Counted from the stretch's first letter, positions 1 to 8,882 are shown. The stretch is 64,000 bases of DNA from Mycobacterium numidiamassiliense (GCF_900157365.1 NZ_FUEZ01000004.1:3378966-3442965), one strand, 5' to 3'. Made by a program: numbers and translations. Notes: generated by a model from the sequence alone, not told the origin.

Positions 1-31
1 TCGGGGGCTCGGGGATGTGTATAAGAGGCAG
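1..31. other. Sequencing adapter remnant (Nextera read-2 type)
   Basis: The first 31 bases align without gaps to the 3' 31 bases of the Illumina Nextera read-2 adapter, including the transposon mosaic end (core GATGTGTATAAGAG). There are three mismatches, at positions 4, 13 and 28, each a G in the window. This is library sequence, not chromosome. It marks a contig edge and cuts mycP5. Confidence 0.93.
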
Positions 32-967
32 GGCGATCCCCAGCCGCCACGGTGGCGGCGGGGGTGGCGGCGCGAGCGGACGGGATGCGCCGTCGCTGTC
101 GACCTTCGCGACCTGCCCGCCACCGTGGTAGCTGGGGATCGTCACCGTGCCGCCGCCGCCGTGATTTGCGGCTCCGGGAACCGGCGGCACGGCCTGCGGC
201 GGCACGGTCTGCGGCGGCGGACCAGGCGCCGGACCAGCCGGTTGGCCCTGCGACGGGCCGGACTGCTGACTCGGCGAAGCCGGTCCAGCAGGGGCGGCGG
301 GTGACGCCGGCGCGGCCGGGGCGTCAGCGGGCGGCGGCGGTGCCCCGAAAATTCCCGGCGGTGGTGCTTCAGTTGGCGGAACCATCGTCACGGTCTGTGG
401 CAACGGCGACAAAGTCACGGTCTGTGGCGGTGGTGCCTTCGGCGGCGGCTCGGTGGTCGGAATGGTCACCGGCTTGCGCGGTCCGGCCCCCGGCAGCGGC
501 GCGCCGCTCGCCGGAGCTGCGCCGATCATCGAGGCCACGATGGTGCCGTGGGCGTCGCAGTCCGACAACCCGTCCCCGCCCATGACGTAGTCGCCACCCG
601 GGATCAGGTGCTGAAACCGGGGGTGCGGGGTCACGCCGGTGTCGATGACGGCGACCCGTTGCCCGGCGCCTCGGCCGAACTGCCATGCCTCCTGCAGGTT
701 CAGCATGTCCATGTACTTGGGCTGCAGCTTGAAATTAGTGCCGGGCAGCACCCCGACCTCAGTGCAGTAAGAGCTCTGCTTCATCGGGGCCGGCGGGCCG
801 GGCGGGGTGTCCGGCGGTACCGCGCCCGGGTCAATCGTCGGCGGCGAGATGGCCGACGCGGGTGGTAAGCCCGCTAGTGCACCTGTGGTCAGCAAAAGAG
901 CGGCGACGGTCACGCGTGATGCGCGCCGACGCCACTCTTTGCCATTACCGGTAGCGGATCGCTGCAT
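32..967 (-). CDS. mycP5: MycP5, ESX-5 mycosin subtilisin-type protease (3' end missing)
   Basis: Membrane-anchored subtilase of the ESX-5 secretion system. The ATG at 967 opens a reading frame that stays open to the contig edge, giving 312 codons of an expected 585 or so. A signal peptide runs to about residue 39 (PPASA, then ISPPTIDPG). The catalytic Asp (VIDTGV) and His (CDAHGT) are present. The catalytic Ser, the rest of the protease domain and the C-terminal membrane anchor lie beyond the contig end. The long Pro-rich loop after the His motif is typical of MycP5. It overlaps the end of eccD5 by 23 bases, which suggests translational coupling. The truncation is an assembly artefact and not a real pseudogene. 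Confidence 0.93.
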
Positions 968-2456
968 AAACATTCATCAACCACAATGCCAGCGGGAAGA
1001 TTGGCATGAGGCAGAGGTATTCAATCCACTCCACGAACTTGCGGAACAGCGGGCTGTACACGGTGTTGGGCACCACGGCCGCAGCCGTCAGCCCGGCCGC
1101 CGGCAGCAGAACCAGGATCGCCACGCTGATCGACACCGACAGCGGCGACTGCAAGACGAGCGCGTAGCGCAGCACCACCGCGCCAACGATCAGCACCGAC
1201 GTCCCCGCCAGGGTGATCGCCTGCCAGCGGTCCACGTACGAACGTCCCCGCAGCATGAGGAAGCCAGCGCTGAAGCCGGCCAGCAACAGCGGCAGCCACC
1301 GCTGCCCGGTGTGCGGGTCGGACAGTCCGGTCAACGAGACGACCATCAAGACGCCCAGCCCGGTCAGCAGACCGGTCAGGAATGACCGGGCACGTTCGGC
1401 CTGCAGCAGCACGTCGCGGACCGACGCGGGGCCCTCCAGGACGGGCGGGCCGCCGTCGTTGTGCACCACTGTGGTCGGCAGGTCCGGCCGGGCCTCGAAG
1501 ACCCAGCGGCTGGTCGCCGACGGGAACACGGGCAAGCGAATACCCGACAGCCGGCGGGAGATGGCGGGTGCGCACTGGTACCCGAGGACGCTGACCAGCA
1601 CCACGCTGGTCAACAGGGTCACCGCGCCGGTCATTGCGACCATCCGCGCCAGGGCCGCAATCGTGGCAACCCCGCTGATGGTGACGATCGCGGTGTAGGT
1701 AGACAATCGCCGGCCGGTGAAACGCAGGGCCAGCGTCGCGGCGATGGTGAGGACCGCGAAGCCCAACACCGCTTGCGGGGACCCCACGCCACCAGGCGGG
1801 GCCGCGGCGGCGCCGACAGCCAACGGCGCCAGGCTGCTCAGCAGCATGATGTCGCCGACGCGGCGGTCCGCTTCGGACTGGGCCCGCATCAGCAGCATCA
1901 TGGAAACGCCCAACACCACCGCGCCGATGACCGCGCCGAAGATGGTGGCGAGCCACGAGTTGTGGTGCCAGCGGTACCAGAGCAGCAGCGCGGAGGCGAC
2001 CGTCACGCCCGAGGCCACCATCGTCGCGCCGACCTGCAGAGCCATGACCGGGTCGATCGCGGCGAAGCGTTTGCTGAGGCTCTGCGAAACCGCAGTCGAG
2101 ATGTGCTCGATGACCTGCGATCGCTTCTCGGTGTCGCCGATGAACCGGATCCACAGGCGGTCGCCGTCGTAGACGTCCTGCTCGGTCAGGGACTGAGTGG
2201 CCCGCAGGGGCGTCCCGTCGACCAGGCAGAGTGCCCACCGCCCCCGTCCGGTCGCCTCCAGCGTGGTCTCACCGAGCTCCCGCAAACGGCTGTTGACCAC
2301 CTTCAGCAGCGGCTCAGTCATGACCGAGACCGGTGCGTTGGCGTCCAGTAGAACGCCGACCTGCACGCCGTCACCGGCCATAATGCCAACTACAACTGCC
2401 CGAGGCTGTGAGATTCCCTCGACGTCAGCCTGTAGCGCGTCAGCTACCGCAGTCAT
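945..2456 (-). CDS. eccD5: EccD5, ESX-5 membrane channel component
   Basis: Core inner-membrane subunit of the ESX-5 translocon, 503 residues, the same length as the M. tuberculosis protein. It has an N-terminal cytosolic ubiquitin-like domain of about 110 residues. After that come about eleven hydrophobic helices from around residue 135 to the C terminus (for example near VGATMVASGVTVASALLL). It lies between espG5 and mycP5, as in the canonical locus, and overlaps the mycP5 start. The 280 bases upstream (2457-2736) hold no gene and probably contain a separate promoter or processing site. Confidence 0.95.
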   Translation of the reverse strand: MTAVADALQADVEGISQPRAVVVGIMAGDGVQVGVLLDANAPVSVMTEPLLKVVNSRLRELGETTLEATGRGRWALCLVDGTPLRATQSLTEQDVYDGDRLWIRFIGDTEKRSQVIEHISTAVSQSLSKRFAAIDPVMALQVGATMVASGVTVASALLLWYRWHHNSWLATIFGAVIGAVVLGVSMMLLMRAQSEADRRVGDIMLLSSLAPLAVGAAAAPPGGVGSPQAVLGFAVLTIAATLALRFTGRRLSTYTAIVTISGVATIAALARMVAMTGAVTLLTSVVLVSVLGYQCAPAISRRLSGIRLPVFPSATSRWVFEARPDLPTTVVHNDGGPPVLEGPASVRDVLLQAERARSFLTGLLTGLGVLMVVSLTGLSDPHTGQRWLPLLLAGFSAGFLMLRGRSYVDRWQAITLAGTSVLIVGAVVLRYALVLQSPLSVSISVAILVLLPAAGLTAAAVVPNTVYSPLFRKFVEWIEYLCLMPIFPLALWLMNVYAAIRYR

Positions 2457-2736
2457 CGCCTTGCACCCCCTGTCATGGTGAACGTGTAATCCAGTGCCGT
2501 CAGCCGCGCGGGAGGCCGTGTCGATCCACTCACCGTGGCGCCGCCGGCGCCGGTGCGGTGTAGCTCGACATTTTTGGATTCCATCTGCCCCGCCTTAGCG
2601 ATTAGTGGTTCTGGTGACACTTGCAATCAAAATTTGCTGCTGATCCTAGAGAAGTATGACGTGTTCGCTTCGTGACCGCATGTCCTGATGAAAAACCTTG
2701 TATGCGTTTGTGTTTCGCTTATGTTTCGTGCCCTCG

Positions 2737-3639
2737 TTAAACCCTGCTGTGGCTCTTCCACTCGCCATAAGGCAGCGTTTCCAACACCGTCTTGACACCG
2801 ACTTGCACCAGCTGCGGGGTCGCCGGACAGATGGCGAGCCAGGCCTCCCCGGACCCCGAGGTCCGTGCCTGTTGATAAAGCGCAATGCGGCCACCGGACC
2901 CGTCTTTGAGTGACAGCACCGAGGCGCTTGGACCCTTGGCGTCGTCCTGGTACTGCCGTGCATACACGGCGACCTCGGCTGCCGGGTCGGAAAGTGCTTG
3001 CCCGAGCGCGGCCACGGTGGCGGCGCTGATGCCCATTCGGCGCAGGTCTCCGCCGGAAAACACGTTGAAGCCGGACTCCTGCCACGACTTCGTTGCTTCC
3101 AGCATCTCTTCGAGCGGCACGTTGACCGCATTGATTGCGGCGGGCTCGGCATGGTGAATGGACTCGAGGCCGTCGAGCACCAGCGAGGCGATTGAGGCGC
3201 TGTCGGCGACGGCGACATCGTCGACGGTGATGTCGGTGCCGACGCGAACGGCCGAGACCCAGTGCTGGCCGCGCCTCGCCAGGACCACCCGAAACTCGTT
3301 GTCCGGAATGTCGCGCGAGCCCGGGGCCTGATTTTCGTCATCGACGACGCCGTAGAGGAGCTTGCCGCGCGACAGCAGGGCGACCACCTCGAGGTCGGGC
3401 GCGGCGAGCACCCGCAACCGTGCCGCGACTTCCTCATGCACCTGGTCGCCGATGACGATGCCGTTCTCACGCATCACCGCCATCCCGGGGTGATCGTTGA
3501 GCCAGTCGCTGGAGTCGGTGGATACGAAGGGCCGGCACCTCAGCTCGGGCGCGACGTGCCGGATGTCCAGGAGCGCTTGGAGCATCCAGAATCCGTCTAC
3601 GTTGACGGTGATGTCGGTGCGAGTGGTCTGTTGGTCCAT
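2737..3639 (-). CDS. espG5: EspG5, ESX-5 chaperone for PE/PPE substrates
   Basis: Cytosolic chaperone that binds the tip of PPE proteins in PE-PPE pairs and delivers them to ESX-5. The start is set at 3639 (MDQQTTRTDITVNVDGFW), which gives 300 residues, the length of the M. tuberculosis orthologue. An upstream in-frame start at 3687 would add 16 residues with no family support. The whole sequence looks like a close EspG5 orthologue (for example GQHWVSAVRVG and the C-terminal TLPYGEWKSHSRV). It follows esxN after a 87-base gap that contains a strong hairpin. Confidence 0.95.
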   Translation of the reverse strand: MDQQTTRTDITVNVDGFWMLQALLDIRHVAPELRCRPFVSTDSSDWLNDHPGMAVMRENGIVIGDQVHEEVAARLRVLAAPDLEVVALLSRGKLLYGVVDDENQAPGSRDIPDNEFRVVLARRGQHWVSAVRVGTDITVDDVAVADSASIASLVLDGLESIHHAEPAAINAVNVPLEEMLEATKSWQESGFNVFSGGDLRRMGISAATVAALGQALSDPAAEVAVYARQYQDDAKGPSASVLSLKDGSGGRIALYQQARTSGSGEAWLAICPATPQLVQVGVKTVLETLPYGEWKSHSRV

Positions 3640-3676
3640 CAGTACCTCAAAGTCGTCGTGCACGGAAACCGCAGGA

Positions 3677-3711
3677 CGCGGCAGCACACCGACAGGTGGT
3701 GTGCTGCCGCG
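3677..3711 (-). terminator. 14-bp perfect stem-loop between esxN and espG5
   Basis: The left arm CGCGGCAGCACACC (3677-3690) and the right arm GGTGTGCTGCCGCG (3698-3711) are exact reverse complements with a 7-base loop. It begins 16 bases after the esxN stop in the direction of transcription. There is no T-run, so it may be a weak terminator, an attenuator, or a 3' stabilising structure for the esxMN message. Confidence 0.75.
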
Positions 3712-3726
3712 CCTGTAGTTGGGTAA

Positions 3727-4011
3727 TTAGGCCCAGCTGGAGCCGACGGCGCTGTCGGTGCTGGCCATGTTGTTGCCCGCCGACTGCACCTTCTGGCCGT
3801 GCTGGTTGGCCTGGTCGTAGATCACCTGGAAGTTACGACCCAGCTGGGTGATGAACTCCTGGCAAGCGACCGAACCGGCGCCACCCCAGAAGTCGCCGGC
3901 AGCAAGCACATCGCGAACGATGGCCTGGTGCTCGGCCTCCAGCGAGGCGGCCTGCTGGCGGATGAGGGCGCCGTGGGCGTCGACATCTCCGAACTGGTAG
4001 TTAATGCTCAT
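3727..4011 (-). CDS. esxN: EsxN, WXG100 secreted protein of ESX-5
   Basis: Secreted small helical-hairpin protein, 94 residues, partner of the preceding EsxM. The WXG turn is seen as FWGGAGS around residue 42. The N terminus (MSINYQFGDVDAHGALI) is that of the ESX-5 EsxN/EsxI/EsxL group, which is similar in many mycobacterial loci. It lies 51 bases after esxM in the same transcript. Paralogues elsewhere in the genome are likely, so the exact name rests on its position in the ESX-5 locus. Confidence 0.95.
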   Translation of the reverse strand: MSINYQFGDVDAHGALIRQQAASLEAEHQAIVRDVLAAGDFWGGAGSVACQEFITQLGRNFQVIYDQANQHGQKVQSAGNNMASTDSAVGSSWA

Positions 4012-4062
4012 AGCGATGTTCTCCTAACGTCTGGAAAGGTTACGCAGCCGAGTCGGTTGCGG

Positions 4063-4359
4063 CTAGTGGCTGAGGGCCTGCTGCGAGGCCTGCTCTTGCG
4101 TCTCGTAGTTGTTCGCGTCACGCACGAGGCCGTCACGCACGCTGTGCAGCATGTTGACGATGTTGTTGAACGCCTGGTTCATCTGACCCATGGTGTCGTA
4201 GGACGTCGCCTGGGCCTGGCCGCTCCAGCCGGCACCGGCGATGTTCATCGAGGAAGCCCACATCTTGCGAGCCTCGTCCGAAACCGTCTGGGCGTGCATC
4301 TCAAAGCGACCTGCCATGGACCGCATCGCGTGCGGGTCGGTCATAAAACGTGTTGCCAT
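4063..4359 (-). CDS. esxM: EsxM, WXG100 secreted protein of ESX-5
   Basis: Secreted WXG100 protein, 98 residues, that pairs with EsxN as a heterodimer. The WXG motif is GWSGQ. The C-terminal tail carries the general type VII export signal YxxxE (YETQE). A ribosome binding site (GGAGAAAGG on the minus strand) precedes the ATG at 4359. It is first of the esxM-esxN pair and follows the PE gene across a 266-base spacer with a palindromic hairpin. Confidence 0.95.
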   Translation of the reverse strand: MATRFMTDPHAMRSMAGRFEMHAQTVSDEARKMWASSMNIAGAGWSGQAQATSYDTMGQMNQAFNNIVNMLHSVRDGLVRDANNYETQEQASQQALSH

Positions 4360-4578
4360 GTTGCCTTTCTCCTTCTATATATGTCGTTCTCAATTTGGTG
4401 GACGATGATGTCCGACTGGTTACGCGTGCTGCCGCAACTGCCGGACCGAGTGCTTAAAAATGACTCCCCCTTCTCGTCTGCCAGAGGCCACCGGGCCTTC
4501 CAGCCCGCTGAGAGCTGTGCCGAACCCGAACTGCGGCGTTTGAGTTGACTGGCCTGGCGACTGCAAGGGAGTTTCTGT

Positions 4579-4600
4579 GAAGCCCACCCGGGTGGGCTTC
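4579..4600 (-). terminator. 22-base perfect palindrome downstream of the PE gene
   Basis: Each half is GAAGCCCACCC or its reverse complement, so the RNA can fold into a hairpin of about 9 bp with a tiny loop. It starts 26 bases past the PE stop codon in the direction of transcription. No T-run follows. It probably ends or processes the PE transcript ahead of esxM. With the hairpin at 3677-3711 it brackets the esxMN pair. Confidence 0.7.
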
Positions 4601-4625
4601 GTCCCGACGTCTAAGCCGGAACCGA

Positions 4626-4925
4626 TCAGGCGGTAGCAATCGCGTTGGCGGCCTCGACCGTGGCGTAAGAACCGGCACTGGTCTGCAGGGTGCTCACGAA
4701 CTGCTCGTGAATCGCTGCTGCTTGTGCGCTGACTGCGTGGTATAGATGCGCGTGTGCGACGAACTGGGCCGCGGTGAGCGCTGAGACCTCGTCGGCCGCG
4801 GCGGGTACCACCCCGGTCGTCGGGGCCACTGAAGCCGCGTTCTGGGCGTTTAGGGCCGAGCCGATCCCATTCAGGGTTCCAGCTGCCGCCAGGATCGCCT
4901 CCGGCTGTGTGTTCACGAACGACAT
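4626..4925 (-). CDS. PE family protein (PE19-like), ESX-5 substrate
   Basis: Short PE protein of 99 residues with no C-terminal extension. It opens with MSFVNTQPEAILAAAG, the PE signature, and ends with the type VII export signal YxxxE (YATVE, about residue 88). In the equivalent M. tuberculosis position the gene is PE19. A GGAGG-type ribosome binding site lies just before the start. It probably pairs with one of the two upstream PPE proteins and is loaded by EspG5 through that partner. Confidence 0.92.
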   Translation of the reverse strand: MSFVNTQPEAILAAAGTLNGIGSALNAQNAASVAPTTGVVPAAADEVSALTAAQFVAHAHLYHAVSAQAAAIHEQFVSTLQTSAGSYATVEAANAIATA

Positions 4926-5379
4926 ACTGTTTTCCTCCTAGATTGATCCCCCACTCTCTGGGTGAGAGCGTAGATGACTGTTTTAGTTGAGGGGTGTTTC
5001 GGAAGCCGCCCGTCCTCAATTGTTCACGGAACGCTACGGCGAGTTCATCTTTTGTAACGACACAGTAACAGCGGTGGACCCGTTTTGGGGTCCCCACCAG
5101 CGATATCGCGGGTCCGCTGGGGGTGTGGACAGCCTGTTGATAAACGCCTTTCAGTGCCATTTAGTCTTCGCCGCCGGCAACTGTCTGGCGGCCCGTTCTC
5201 TCCCGCGAGGGCACAGCAACAATCATAACGGCAGCCGCCAGGCCGTGCGCCGCATCTTTGCGGCCGATTCCTGGCATGTCAGCACGGTAACCATCAGCGC
5301 GCGCTGCGGCCACCGACCTGTTGGCCAGCAACTACCGTGCATCCCTGTTACCTGCCTCACGCTGGGCGCCTCGGGCTGG
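4926..5379. other. Intergenic region between PPE and PE genes, no gene
   Basis: 454 bases with no convincing coding frame on either strand. The equivalent spacer in M. tuberculosis is of similar size. It probably carries the promoter of the PE-esxM-esxN unit (minus strand). I see no clear hairpin or repeat. Confidence 0.6.
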
Positions 5380-6579
5380 TTATCCGGCGAAGGGTGGGCG
5401 GGCCATGACGGTGGGTTTGAATCCGTAGCGGGGTCCTGCGCCGGAGGCTCCGCCGGTGCCCATGCCGGCCAGTGGCATGCCGCCCAGGAGGTTGCCGGGT
5501 CCGCCGGCGGCTTCGGGGGCGGCGCTGATGGCGCTGACGGGGATGGCGCTGGTGGGGTGTACGACGCCGGGGAGGGCGCCGCTCCAGGCGGCGGGGACGG
5601 CGAGTTTGCCGATGGAGGCGGCGTTGCCCAGTCCTGCGGCCACCGACGGTGCGGCAGCACCGCCGCCGAGCATGCCGCCCAGGCCGGACAGGCCCTTGGG
5701 CGCGGCTGCGGCCGCACCGGCCACGGCGCCGCCGAGCTGCCCGGTGCTTTTGGCGATCTGCACGCCGCTGTTACCCATACCGACGGAGAAGTAGGGCAGA
5801 CCCTCGGTGTTATAGGCAAAACCGGCAAACGGGCTCAGGCCATTGACAAAGGCGGCCAGGTTGGACGGCAAGAGCGTCTGGCCGGTCAACAGGAACCACA
5901 GCTCCGAGCTGGGCGGGGTCGTCGCCGCGGGCGCGTTAGTGACCGCGGCGGGCGTGGCGGCCGTGCTGGCCTGGGCCACCGTTTGCTGTGCGGTGCCGGT
6001 GCCCGCGGTGGTGCTGGTTGCCGCGGTCTGGTTGGCCGTGGCGCTGTTGGAGGCGATCTGGGGCGCTGCGGTGGCCGCGGTCAACTGTTTGGTCGCGTTG
6101 GTCGACTGGGTCTGGTAGGCGTTGAGCGCGGAGGTGTTCTTCGCCCAGTAGCCCTGGTATTGCTGCTCGAGTTGAGAGATCACGTTGTTGTTTTGGCCGA
6201 AGATGTTGGTCGCGGTGGCCTTAAGCAGCTGCGCGCGGTTGAGCGCGATCACCGGCGGTGGGGTGACCGAGGCGAAGACCTGCTCGTAGGCCGCAGCAGC
6301 CGAGCTGGCCGAGGTGGCGTTCTGCTCGGCCTGGGTCGCGGTGTTTTGCGCCCACTGCACAAACGGGCCCACCGCCGAAGCCATGGCCGACGACGACACG
6401 CCCAGCCACTCCTCGTTGGACAGCTCGGTGACGACGTTGTTGATGCCCAGGGCGTAGGACTGCAGCTCGGCGGCAATCGCGTTCCACGCCGAAGCTGCCG
6501 TCGTATACGACGTCGAACCCGGACCGGAATAGATCAATGCCGAGGTGACGTCTGGCGGTAACAAATCAAAACTAGACAC
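5380..6579 (-). CDS. PPE family protein (PPE-SVP type) of the ESX-5 locus
   Basis: 399-residue PPE protein, probable ESX-5 substrate exported to the cell surface. The N-terminal PPE domain of about 180 residues starts MSSFDLLPPDVTSALIYSGPG. A middle Ala/Thr-rich linker (about residues 195-245) follows. The C-terminal domain has an SVP-type motif variant, KLAVPAAWSG. It corresponds to the PPE26/PPE27 position. It is tandem with a second PPE gene (6717-7940), and the two are clearly paralogous in the N-terminal domain and the linker. Confidence 0.93.
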   Translation of the reverse strand: MSSFDLLPPDVTSALIYSGPGSTSYTTAASAWNAIAAELQSYALGINNVVTELSNEEWLGVSSSAMASAVGPFVQWAQNTATQAEQNATSASSAAAAYEQVFASVTPPPVIALNRAQLLKATATNIFGQNNNVISQLEQQYQGYWAKNTSALNAYQTQSTNATKQLTAATAAPQIASNSATANQTAATSTTAGTGTAQQTVAQASTAATPAAVTNAPAATTPPSSELWFLLTGQTLLPSNLAAFVNGLSPFAGFAYNTEGLPYFSVGMGNSGVQIAKSTGQLGGAVAGAAAAAPKGLSGLGGMLGGGAAAPSVAAGLGNAASIGKLAVPAAWSGALPGVVHPTSAIPVSAISAAPEAAGGPGNLLGGMPLAGMGTGGASGAGPRYGFKPTVMARPPFAG

Positions 6580-6716
6580 AGTGTCTCCTTAGCCCGTCGC
6601 GGCCACGGTGGCCGCCTCTGTCAGCACGTACGACATCCTAAAAATCTCCTCCTCAATAACCCTGCGGCACAAGGCCATCGGGAACCGCTAGCAACGACGC
6701 TAGATGGACCATGGTG

Positions 6717-7940
6717 TTATCCGGCCGATGGTGGTCGGGTGAGCACGCTGTGCTTGAAGCCGTACTTGTGGGTGAAGCCCGCGGCGCCGCGACGGGCCCC
6801 ACCGGTCATGGGCATGCCCTGCAGGATGCCGTTGGTGCCCGGCGTCGCGGTTTCGCTGGCCAGATAGTTGACGGTCATCGCCTTGGTCACGGGCTGTTCG
6901 ACCACCGCGTCGACGGGGGTGGCCGTCCAGGTCGACGGCACCGACAACCCGCCTACCTGAGTGGCCGACGCCAAATGGGCCGACGCTGCAGCGCCGCCGC
7001 CGTGGGAGGCGCCCAGGAACAGGCCGGCGAACTGCGGAGTGGGGAACCAGGCACCCGAACCACCGGCGGTGCTACCTAAACCGTAGGTCAACTGCTGCTG
7101 CATCTGGTAGCCAAATGCGCCGAGGCCGACCCCGAAATAGGCTTGCAAGCCTTGTCTCAACGTGTTGTAGAAGCTACCGCTAAACCCCATCGGGTTGCTC
7201 GGGGTCGGGATCGCGAACCAGCTCGACCACCAGGGCGGGTCCGTGGCGGCAGGGGCCGCCGTCGGCGCGGCCGAAAGTTGTTGCAGTGTTTGGGGAACAG
7301 TGGCTGCTTGGGTCGTCTGCATAGTTGTATTTGCCACGGTCTGTGCGGAGTTGCCGGCCTGCGTGGCGTTGGCCTGGGTGACCGCGTTGGCTTGGGCGGT
7401 GGTCGCATCGGGGTTTGTGGTGTTCGGCGCGGAGCTGAACGGAGGTACCTCCGCGGCGATCGCGGACGAGGCGGCGTAGGTGTACATGGTGGCGGCATCT
7501 TGGGCCCACATCTCCATGTACTGGGCTTCGGTGACCCCGATGGCCGGGGTGTTCTGCCCGAAGAAGTTGGTCGCGATCAGGTTCGCCAGCAAAACCCGGT
7601 TCGCCGCAATCACCGGCGGCGGCACCGTCATCATGAACGCGGTCTCATAGGCCGCAGCAGCAGACCGCGCCATGATGGCGGTCTGTTCGGTTTGCGCGGC
7701 GACCCCACTGAGCCACGTGACGTACGGCGTGATCGCCGCGAGCATCGCCCTCGAAGCGGGTCCCAGCCACGGCCCACTGACCAGTTCCGAAATCGCTGAA
7801 TTGTAGCCACTAGCCGCGAGGCCCAACTCCGCCGCAATCTGGTCCCAGGCGGCAGACGCGGCCATCATCGGCCCCGACCCCGGACCGGCATACATCAGAC
7901 CGGAATTGATTTCGGGCGGTCTCGCCGCGAAGTCGAACAC
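6717..7940 (-). CDS. PPE family protein (PPE-SVP type) of the ESX-5 locus
   Basis: 407-residue PPE protein. The GTG start at 7940 is preceded by a strong GAGGAGG ribosome binding site. The PPE domain opens MFDFAARPPEINSGLMYAGPG. The SVP motif GLSVPSTWT lies in the C-terminal part, and the end resembles other PPE-SVP proteins (KYGFKHSVLTRPPSAG). It is the first ESX-5 substrate gene after the ferredoxin, the PPE25 position. No PE gene sits beside it, unlike the PPE25-PE18 arrangement of M. tuberculosis. Confidence 0.93.
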   Translation of the reverse strand: MFDFAARPPEINSGLMYAGPGSGPMMAASAAWDQIAAELGLAASGYNSAISELVSGPWLGPASRAMLAAITPYVTWLSGVAAQTEQTAIMARSAAAAYETAFMMTVPPPVIAANRVLLANLIATNFFGQNTPAIGVTEAQYMEMWAQDAATMYTYAASSAIAAEVPPFSSAPNTTNPDATTAQANAVTQANATQAGNSAQTVANTTMQTTQAATVPQTLQQLSAAPTAAPAATDPPWWSSWFAIPTPSNPMGFSGSFYNTLRQGLQAYFGVGLGAFGYQMQQQLTYGLGSTAGGSGAWFPTPQFAGLFLGASHGGGAAASAHLASATQVGGLSVPSTWTATPVDAVVEQPVTKAMTVNYLASETATPGTNGILQGMPMTGGARRGAAGFTHKYGFKHSVLTRPPSAG

Positions 7941-8437
7941 CGTGTCCTCCTCAGTTGGCCGCGATCGCCACGGCGATCCCGGCCCTCATATAAGACCTCT
8001 GTGCGGCCGCGGCTACGACTTCGTAACCACGACCCCTTGGACTAATGCTCTTTCTGATCCAATAACCCGGTGACAGTCATGCGGGTAACCGGCCAGCAAA
8101 CTCCACTAACCGGCTCGCAGGCAAGTTGTGGTGCACTCCTTCGTGCTGCAGAAAGCGGCCAGCCACCTGCGTTCCCGGATACCCGGATATGGACGTCATG
8201 GCCACATCCCGCCTCGTCAACCCCCCACTGTCAGCAACCAAGCGACAGCTCACTTTTCGGGCCTGAACTGTCGCTCGCGAATGAGATTAGTTGCTGATCG
8301 CGTTTGCGCCGACAGGCGAAGCCAACTATTCACGCCAGGCCAATTACTGTTCACTCCCGGTCAGCTCACGTTCATTTACGGCCGCCGGTCGTTCATTCCT
8401 CGTTCGCTTGACGGTTCAAACCGTGACGTGCGTCAGG
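7941..8437. other. Regulatory spacer upstream of the PPE genes, no gene
   Basis: 497 bases between the ferredoxin and PPE genes with no supported coding frame. It holds four 21-bp imperfect repeats at 8313-8396. It is the most likely site for the promoter that drives the PPE genes on the minus strand. Confidence 0.6.
8313..8396. repeat. Four 21-bp imperfect direct repeats
   Basis: Units are 8313-8333, 8334-8354, 8355-8375 and 8376-8396. Each ends in TTCAC or TTCAT at exactly 21-base spacing (8329, 8350, 8371, 8392), and the second and third share a CxGGyCA core. Twenty-one bases is two helical turns, so all motifs face the same side of the DNA. No coding frame explains the period. Confidence 0.55.
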
Positions 8438-8632
8438 TCAGTCCTCTTCGAGGACGAGCGCCATTTCCGGGCAGGAGGCCACACCGTCGCGAGTCAGATC
8501 CTCGTCGTCGGGCGGCACCTCACGCTCTTCGAGAATCGAATAGCCCGACTCGTCGATGGGGAACAGATCTGGAGCGACGGCGTAGCACTGGGCGTGGCCC
8601 ACGCACCTCGACTTTTCGAGACGAACCCTCAC
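8438..8632 (-). CDS. 3Fe-4S type ferredoxin, partner of Cyp143 (Rv1786-like)
   Basis: Small electron carrier of 64 residues. The cluster motif is CVGHAQC followed by a distant CP (about residue 54), with His replacing the usual second-position Cys. That is typical of mycobacterial P450-linked ferredoxins with a 3Fe-4S cluster. It is divergent from cyp143 across 250 bases, and in M. tuberculosis the same pair (Rv1786/cyp143) sits in the ESX-5 locus. It probably passes electrons to Cyp143. No ferredoxin reductase gene is nearby. Confidence 0.9.
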   Translation of the reverse strand: MRVRLEKSRCVGHAQCYAVAPDLFPIDESGYSILEEREVPPDDEDLTRDGVASCPEMALVLEED

Positions 8633-8882
8633 AAGGTTTCCTCCTCCGACGGTTCCGCCGAGCCCGCCAGGTCGGACTTGACAATTCGATACGTAGGTTA
8701 GCCGGTCGCTGAATTCTCCGAGAAGCTCGCCGGGTCGGGGCTTAGCATCCGGATGGCAGCGTCATCGGAGTACGTGGGATATTGGTAAGCCAGCAAGAAT
8801 CGGGTGAGTTACAGCTGCAAGCCAGGCGCCTTCGTCGGGGCTGGCAACGAAACAAATTGAGAGACAAGCGGAGACAGCGGGT

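Noticed and set aside
369..686. Minus-strand frame of 105 codons inside mycP5
   Set aside because: Arg-rich shadow of the mycP5 frame; no family features, and MycP5 motifs are clear in the other frame.
4987..6561. 524-codon plus-strand frame opposite the first PPE gene
   Set aside because: Gly/Arg-rich antisense shadow; the PPE domain is on the minus strand.
8678..8683. TTGACA on the plus strand between ferredoxin and cyp143
   Set aside because: No acceptable -10 box at 16-18 bases; not called a promoter.
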